From Thermogemmatispora sp042408965 (GTDB lineage: Bacteria; Chloroflexota; Ktedonobacteria; Ktedonobacterales; Ktedonobacteraceae), in contig JBHOQN010000003.1 of assembly GCA_042408965.1 (NCBI GenBank), positions 1 through 64,000 of the forward strand: a DNA stretch of 64,000 nucleotides, given 5' to 3'. Under the pieces are notes generated by a model that worked only from the letters and a program-made list of their open reading frames with translations, was not told the DNA's origin and did no database searches. Both the position numbers and the translations under genes were made by a program. Shown one piece after another: positions 59,501 through 64,000 of this stretch (position 1 is its first letter; each line of letters opens with the position of its first letter).

Positions 59501-61027
59501 ATGAGCTACGCTCAGTTCACTGTCAAACGCCTGGATGCCGTAATCGGCAGGCGCCTCTTCAACGCCTGCTGGTTCGTGACCAGCATCGGCGTCAGCATTC
59601 TGCAGATGCGTCTGGTTGCCCGTGCCTGGTATCAGAGCGGGCTGGTGCTGGCGTTGGCCCCGATCGCCGTGGCCTGGATGACTGGCGCCCTGCTGGCCGC
59701 GGTGCTGCTGGGAAGGCAGCGTCAGAGTGCGCCACGCTTCTGGGGAAGCGGTCTGCTGATCTGCGCGCTCCTCGAGCTGGCGCTGCCACTGACAGAGCGC
59801 CTCGCGCTGCAGGTCTGGATCGCGCTTGGCGAGCTGGCGCTGCTGGCCTTCTTCTTTGGTCTGCTCAGCACCGCCTGGCTTGTGCAGCGGCGGCCCTGGC
59901 CGGCGGTTGATGAGTGGGTAGTGCTGGCGCGTGGCGCCCTCTCGACGATGCTCGCGCTGGGCGCCGTCTGGCTTGTGCCACAGTGGTCGGGAGTACTGGA
60001 TCTTATCTGCCTCTCTCCACTGCTGCTGCTGGACTGCTGGCCCACGGCCCGCTCTCCCCTGCCGACGCCTGGCCGGATGGTGGACAACTGGTTCGACACC
60101 ACCGAAGGGGCCAACCGCTGGCGCGTGCAGCTCAACGCGAGCTGGCTACTACGTGGCGGCTGGTGGCGCTATCTCGCGCAGCGCGGCCAGCTTGCGCTCG
60201 TCATCCTGGCCAGCAGCCTCTCGATCCTGCTGGGGAGCATCTGGAGCGTTCTCCCCACGCCCTTCGCGGGGGTCCTGCTGCGTCAGGGGGCGCTCAGCAC
60301 CCTGCTCTGGATGATCGCCGGCCAGGTGCTGGCCGTGGCGCTCACGCTGGGACTCGTCGGCGTCCTGCGCGGTGTGCTGGGTCCCGCTGACCGCCTGATT
60401 CCGGCGCGCTGGCGCCAGTCCTGCTGGGCGGTGGCCCTCTGTATGCCCTTTGTCATGGCCGCCTCCCTGCTGGCGCTCGGTCTGCCCATGCTGCAGGCCC
60501 CCTGGTGGCTGGCATTGAGCCTGAGCCTCTACACCGCTGCGGCTACCGTCTGGGGTATCCTGCTGCCTCGTCTGAGGCCCAGCCTGAGCACCGTCATCTT
60601 CTCGCAGCGCCATCTGATCCAGCGTCAGCGCAGTGGCCAGCTCGACAAGGGCCACCTGGCTTACGAGCGTGCCCAGGAGGAATACGTCAACCGCTTTCTC
60701 TTCGCTGCCGAAGGTCTGCTGACCATCTTGCTCGTGCCCCTGGTGAGCTGGCTGAGCGACCGCTGGAGCGTCGACGGCGTCCTGGTCGCCGCCGGCCGCT
60801 TTATCCTGCTCTTCCTGGTACTATCGGTTGCTGCGATTGGATTACAGCGCGAGATCAGGTATAGACGTGTAGAGAGCATGGAGCAGGCCGCGCGGCAGAT
60901 TCAGTGGAAGCCGCCGCAGAGCGCCATTACGGAGCCACTGGAGCCACTTGCCATGAACGGTGAGCAGGCCTTCTTCGATGACGTTCGTCTGTTTTTACAG
61001 CAGAGACACTATGAACAGGAGCCATAG
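59501..61027 (+). CDS. Polytopic membrane protein of unknown family
   Basis: A 508-residue protein with about 10-12 hydrophobic helices spread along the length and a cytoplasmic tail of about 60 residues (REIRYRRVESMEQAARQIQW). The middle loop carries LPTPGRMVDNWFDTTEGANRWRVQ. Overall it looks like an MFS-type or flippase-like carrier, but no signature is clear. The stop overlaps the next gene by 17 bp, so they are co-translated. I do not recognise it. Confidence 0.6.
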   Translation: MSYAQFTVKRLDAVIGRRLFNACWFVTSIGVSILQMRLVARAWYQSGLVLALAPIAVAWMTGALLAAVLLGRQRQSAPRFWGSGLLICALLELALPLTERLALQVWIALGELALLAFFFGLLSTAWLVQRRPWPAVDEWVVLARGALSTMLALGAVWLVPQWSGVLDLICLSPLLLLDCWPTARSPLPTPGRMVDNWFDTTEGANRWRVQLNASWLLRGGWWRYLAQRGQLALVILASSLSILLGSIWSVLPTPFAGVLLRQGALSTLLWMIAGQVLAVALTLGLVGVLRGVLGPADRLIPARWRQSCWAVALCMPFVMAASLLALGLPMLQAPWWLALSLSLYTAAATVWGILLPRLRPSLSTVIFSQRHLIQRQRSGQLDKGHLAYERAQEEYVNRFLFAAEGLLTILLVPLVSWLSDRWSVDGVLVAAGRFILLFLVLSVAAIGLQREIRYRRVESMEQAARQIQWKPPQSAITEPLEPLAMNGEQAFFDDVRLFLQQRHYEQEP

Positions 61028-62081
61028 CAAGCGATACAACGGCGAGCAGGCCGAGTATAGCAGCGTGAGCGACGCGCACACGACGGAGCCCGGCGCCGGC
61101 ATGAGCCCGGGTCCCTCGCGCCGACGTGCCGGCGCACAGGCCCTCTATGATCCTGAGCGAGCGGCGGACACAGCTCACCCTGGCGCTCCCTCCCGACCTG
61201 TTGCTGCGCGGCGCTCGCGACCAGCACCGGCTGCGACGGCAGCGTCTCTGCCGCCACAGCAGAACGGGCCGCACTTCGCCAGGCCCATGAGCTGGCTCGC
61301 GTTCATGCTCCTGGGTATGCTGGTCAGTGCCACGCTGCTTTCGATCATTGCGCTGCCCTCCATTGAGGCGGCGCTGACCCTGCCCGTTGCAGCCAGCCCG
61401 GCGCCGGGTCGGCCCGCCAGTGGTCCCGCTGCCACCGCCACGTCCCTGCCCACACGAGACAGTGTGGGCAGCATGCCCGCCGGGATGACACGCCAGCCGG
61501 GCGATGGCGTGCTGCTCGCTCTGGACAGCTTCCAGCGCGCCGATCAGAGCGCCTGGGGTACCGCCAGCGACGGCCATCGCTGGCAGGCTGATGCCACCGA
61601 CGGCGCCATCTTCTCGATCGCCAACCATCAGGGGCGGATCGCCAACGGCAAGGGAGCCTATAACGCCATTCTCGGCCCGACTTTCAGCGCTGGCGAGGTC
61701 TTCTTCACCGGCAGCATCAGCCGCTTTCAGCAGGCCAACCTGGGAGCGGTGCTGCGCTGGGTCGATGCCAACGACTGGTACAAAGCCTACATCGACGGCA
61801 GCCAGCTCGTGCTGCTCAAGAGCAACGGCGGTATGAGCACGCGCCTGGCCGCCGTCGCCTTTGTCGCTCGTGCCGGTGGCACCTACAGCCTGCGCTTCCG
61901 TATCAGCGGTGACCTCCTGCAGGCGCGCGCCTGGCCGGCCGGCTCGCCCGAGCCCGCGCGCTGGATGGTCAGCGCCCATGATACCAGCCTGCAGAGCGGA
62001 TTCGGTGGTCTGCGCCTCTTCACCGCCCCTGGCATCGTCATCCACATCTCCGCCTTTGCAGAGATGCTCGTCACCGACTGA
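61011..62081 (+). CDS. Single-TM protein with lectin-like domain (distant paralogue of the 33-38 kb set)
   Basis: A 356-residue protein; ATG at 61011 within the end of the previous gene. A Ser/Arg/Pro-rich cytoplasmic head (about 1-95) and one TM (about 96-118) are followed by a short Pro/Ala linker and a LamG/concanavalin-like domain (LLALDSFQRADQSAWGTASDGHRWQ, RFQQANLGAVLRWVDANDWYKAYIDGSQLVLLK, GTYSLRFRISGDLL). It lacks a zinc ribbon and the long ATA stalk, but repeats the layout of the 33-38 kb genes. Confidence 0.7.
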   Translation: MNRSHSKRYNGEQAEYSSVSDAHTTEPGAGMSPGPSRRRAGAQALYDPERAADTAHPGAPSRPVAARRSRPAPAATAASLPPQQNGPHFARPMSWLAFMLLGMLVSATLLSIIALPSIEAALTLPVAASPAPGRPASGPAATATSLPTRDSVGSMPAGMTRQPGDGVLLALDSFQRADQSAWGTASDGHRWQADATDGAIFSIANHQGRIANGKGAYNAILGPTFSAGEVFFTGSISRFQQANLGAVLRWVDANDWYKAYIDGSQLVLLKSNGGMSTRLAAVAFVARAGGTYSLRFRISGDLLQARAWPAGSPEPARWMVSAHDTSLQSGFGGLRLFTAPGIVIHISAFAEMLVTD

Positions 62082-62405
62082 GCGCCGCGTCGTGCCGCTC
62101 TGCTCTGATGGGACAGGGCGGCGCGCCGCCTCGCTGCCCGCCTGCAGCTTTAGGACTTTTCGGCTAGACAGTCAACCGGAACTGATGGCGTGAAACAAGC
62201 GCTGAAGCCGTTTGCACCCCGACGTTAGACAGGCCATTCCCCGTCGGCACTGAGTAATATGATCAGCAGAAGTACTCAGTGTCGATCTTCAAGCTCCTCA
62301 CATGTCTTCAGCCAGCACCTGATTACCCTGTTCTATGATGCCATTGAAATCAGACTCTTGTAGTGCGTTCCTGTACAAGGAGGAAAAGATAGGGGAACAG
62401 GTCTT
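62082..62405. other. Gene-free region upstream of the APC permease (324 bp)
   Basis: It holds a 14-bp GC palindrome (62117-62130, GGCGGCGCGCCGCC), probably part of a terminator-like element, and the inverted repeat at 62248-62281. AAGGAGG lies about 25 bp before the ATG. Confidence 0.5.
62248..62281. promoter_or_regulatory. 9-bp inverted repeat, possible operator of the permease gene
   Basis: CACTGAGTA (62248-62256), 16-bp spacer, TACTCAGTG (62273-62281), perfectly complementary, about 125 bp before the ATG. It may be an operator or an RNA hairpin. Confidence 0.55.
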
Positions 62406-63995
62406 ATGCTCACACAATCGCAGCGAGATGTCACGAGCATCAGCCGCCGCGGGAAGGCTCTGCGAAACACCGATGCACTCCCCCAGGGCGTTGCTCAGGG
62501 ACCGGGGCAACAGCGTCTGGAAGGGAGCAAGGCCGAGATGCGAGAGGAGGGAGAGCTCGCCTCGGAGCACTACGTTCCGCGCGTCATGCCGCGCATGCTC
62601 ACCACGGGCGACATGACGGCCACGTTTCTGCTGATCGTCTTCTTCATTACCAACGCCACCAGTGCCGTCGGTGGAGGAGCGGCGGCCTTCACTTACTGGG
62701 GCATTGGCGCTCTCACCTTCTTCATTCCCGGCGTGATCGCCACCGCGCAGCTCGGCGTCATGTTTCCCCATGAAGGCTCGCTCTACAACTGGACCCACAA
62801 GGCCTTTGGCGGCTACTGGAGCTTTTTCGCTGCCTTCTGCGCCTGGTTTCCCGGAGTACTGGTTATCATCAGCGCCGGCGATGTCATCGTCGCCTATCTG
62901 CAGGGGCTCAACAGCAACTGGCTGACCGAGCCCTGGCAGCAGGGATTGCTCATCATGCTCCTGATAGTCGGCACCGCCCTGCTGGCCATCCAGCGCCAGA
63001 GCAGCGTGCAGAAGCTCGTCAACATCGTCGCCTGGGCGACCTTTGTCGCCGTGGTCCTGCTCGCGCTGGCCGCGCTCATGTGGCTGATCAGCGGGCACCA
63101 GCCCCAGAGCAGCTTCAGCCATCTCTCCGACTGGAGCATTCGCTTTGACAAGGATAGCGGGAACCTCTATCTCTTCGGATTGATCACCCTGGCCTATCTG
63201 GGAACCGAGGTGCCCTTGAACATGGGCGGGGAGATCGTCGGACGCAGAGTGATCACCCGCCATCTCTTCTGGGGGACCCTGCTGGTCATCGGTGGCTATG
63301 CGATCGCCACCTTCGCCCTGCTCGTCGTCGCCGGGCCGGTCAGGGGGGCTGCACCCTTTGCCCTGGTAAGCGTCGTCGATCTGGCACTGGGCAAGTTTCT
63401 GGGCAATGTCACGGCGCTCTGCCTGATGAGCTTCTTCGTCATGGCGATGGTCGTCTACAACTACGCCTATGCGCGCCTGCTCATGGTGGCCGGCATCGAT
63501 CAGCGCCTCCCCGTGCGGGTGGTGCGTCTCAATCGACAGCGCGTGCCCGCCAATGCCATCGTCTTTCAGGCTGTAGTCGCCCTGCTGGTGACCGCCTTCG
63601 TCTTCCTGCTGGCGCCCTATACCATCCAGATCACCAGCCCGCAGAACCTCTCGACCGAGGTCTATAACGTTATGCTGGCCTCCTCCACGCTGGTGTGGGC
63701 CTTCTCGGCGGGGTTCCTCTTCTTCAACCTGGTGCGTCTGCACGGGACGCGGCGTGCGTTGCTCGAAGAGCGGCGCATCTTCCCGCGGCCTGTGCTGTGG
63801 GCAAGCATCATGCTCGGCTCGACCGCCTGTCTGCTGGCGATCCTTGGCACCCTCTTCTACTCCTGGACCAGTCTGATCACCAATACACAGTGGTTCTACA
63901 TCATCAGTGTCCTGACCTTTGCCTATCTGGTGATTGCCGCCATCGGCAGCATGTTCGCCAATAGCGAAGCCACCTGGGAGAGTTCAAAAGCCTGA
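62406..63995 (+). CDS. APC family amino acid permease
   Basis: The 529-residue transporter has a 55-residue polar N-terminus, then about 12 TM helices: FLLIVFFITNATSAVGGGAAAFTYWGIGALTFFIPGVIATAQLG with the Gly-rich unwound TM1 motif, FPHEGSLYNWTHKAFGGYWSFFAAF (TM2-3, APC hallmark), and FGLITLAYLGTEVPLNMGGEIVGRR in the middle. It likely imports an amino acid or amine with protons. AGGGGAA lies near the ATG. It is complete within the window. Confidence 0.9.
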   Translation: MLTQSQRDVTSISRRGKALRNTDALPQGVAQGPGQQRLEGSKAEMREEGELASEHYVPRVMPRMLTTGDMTATFLLIVFFITNATSAVGGGAAAFTYWGIGALTFFIPGVIATAQLGVMFPHEGSLYNWTHKAFGGYWSFFAAFCAWFPGVLVIISAGDVIVAYLQGLNSNWLTEPWQQGLLIMLLIVGTALLAIQRQSSVQKLVNIVAWATFVAVVLLALAALMWLISGHQPQSSFSHLSDWSIRFDKDSGNLYLFGLITLAYLGTEVPLNMGGEIVGRRVITRHLFWGTLLVIGGYAIATFALLVVAGPVRGAAPFALVSVVDLALGKFLGNVTALCLMSFFVMAMVVYNYAYARLLMVAGIDQRLPVRVVRLNRQRVPANAIVFQAVVALLVTAFVFLLAPYTIQITSPQNLSTEVYNVMLASSTLVWAFSAGFLFFNLVRLHGTRRALLEERRIFPRPVLWASIMLGSTACLLAILGTLFYSWTSLITNTQWFYIISVLTFAYLVIAAIGSMFANSEATWESSKA

Positions 63996-64000
63996 GCCGG

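Noticed and set aside
62298..63743. Minus-strand open frame opposite the APC permease
   Set aside because: Antisense to a well-formed 12-TM transporter; its Asp/Gly/His-rich product is not credible.

Overview
The window is a high-GC chromosomal segment that fits a spore-forming, multicellular-type Chloroflexota, most likely Ktedonobacteria (for example a Thermogemmatispora relative). This is an inference. It rests on the paralogous zinc-ribbon/Ala-Thr-stalk membrane proteins, an XRE + NB-ARC regulator, a serine T-box leader, the prkA-yhbH-spoVR operon and strong Shine-Dalgarno sites. I saw no rRNA, tRNA, CRISPR array or insertion sequence.

Layout. 0-5.4 kb is the least ordinary stretch: a broken ABC transporter (permease and ATPase remnants meeting head-on), a two-tier stem-loop, five tandem genes for small one-TM peptides with two conserved cysteines, a divergent XRE/NB-ARC protein that stops before its expected TPR region, and a WecA/TagO-type transferase interrupted by a one-base frameshift. 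5.4-10.5 kb holds prmC, a DUF2203 gene, a large membrane protein, a sulfite-oxidase-fold protein and an unknown gene. 10.7-17.7 kb is the prkA-yhbH-spoVR operon, in which both PrkA and SpoVR carry in-frame inteins. 18.4-32.7 kb is mostly single genes: an orphan histidine kinase, SAM hydrolase, a pseudo-receiver protein, ClpS, UspA, GAF, DUF711, a Dna2-like nuclease-helicase, ribokinase and SufT.

33.1-38.3 kb holds four tandem paralogous membrane proteins with an extracytoplasmic lectin-like domain; a fifth lies at 61 kb and a zinc-ribbon pseudokinase at 53.8 kb. 38.3-40.1 kb is a serine T-box followed by serS, then two metallophosphoesterases. 42.2-53.5 kb is a coherent regulon: livFGHM and livK, a divergent GAF/PucR-type regulator, an acyl-CoA dehydrogenase, a small unknown protein and an MFS transporter. 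Three copies of one inverted repeat (ACAAATT-N9-AATTTGT) stand exactly 11 bp upstream of the -35 of the liv, dehydrogenase and MFS promoters, so I infer that the PucR-type protein activates all three.

55-64 kb holds lpdA, a four-gene membrane-associated operon that includes a class I glutamine-amidotransferase-like hydrolase, and an APC amino-acid permease. The strongest candidates for new biology are the paired inteins in one sporulation/stress operon, the five-peptide array with its ABC remnant and NB-ARC neighbour, and the PucR operator set.
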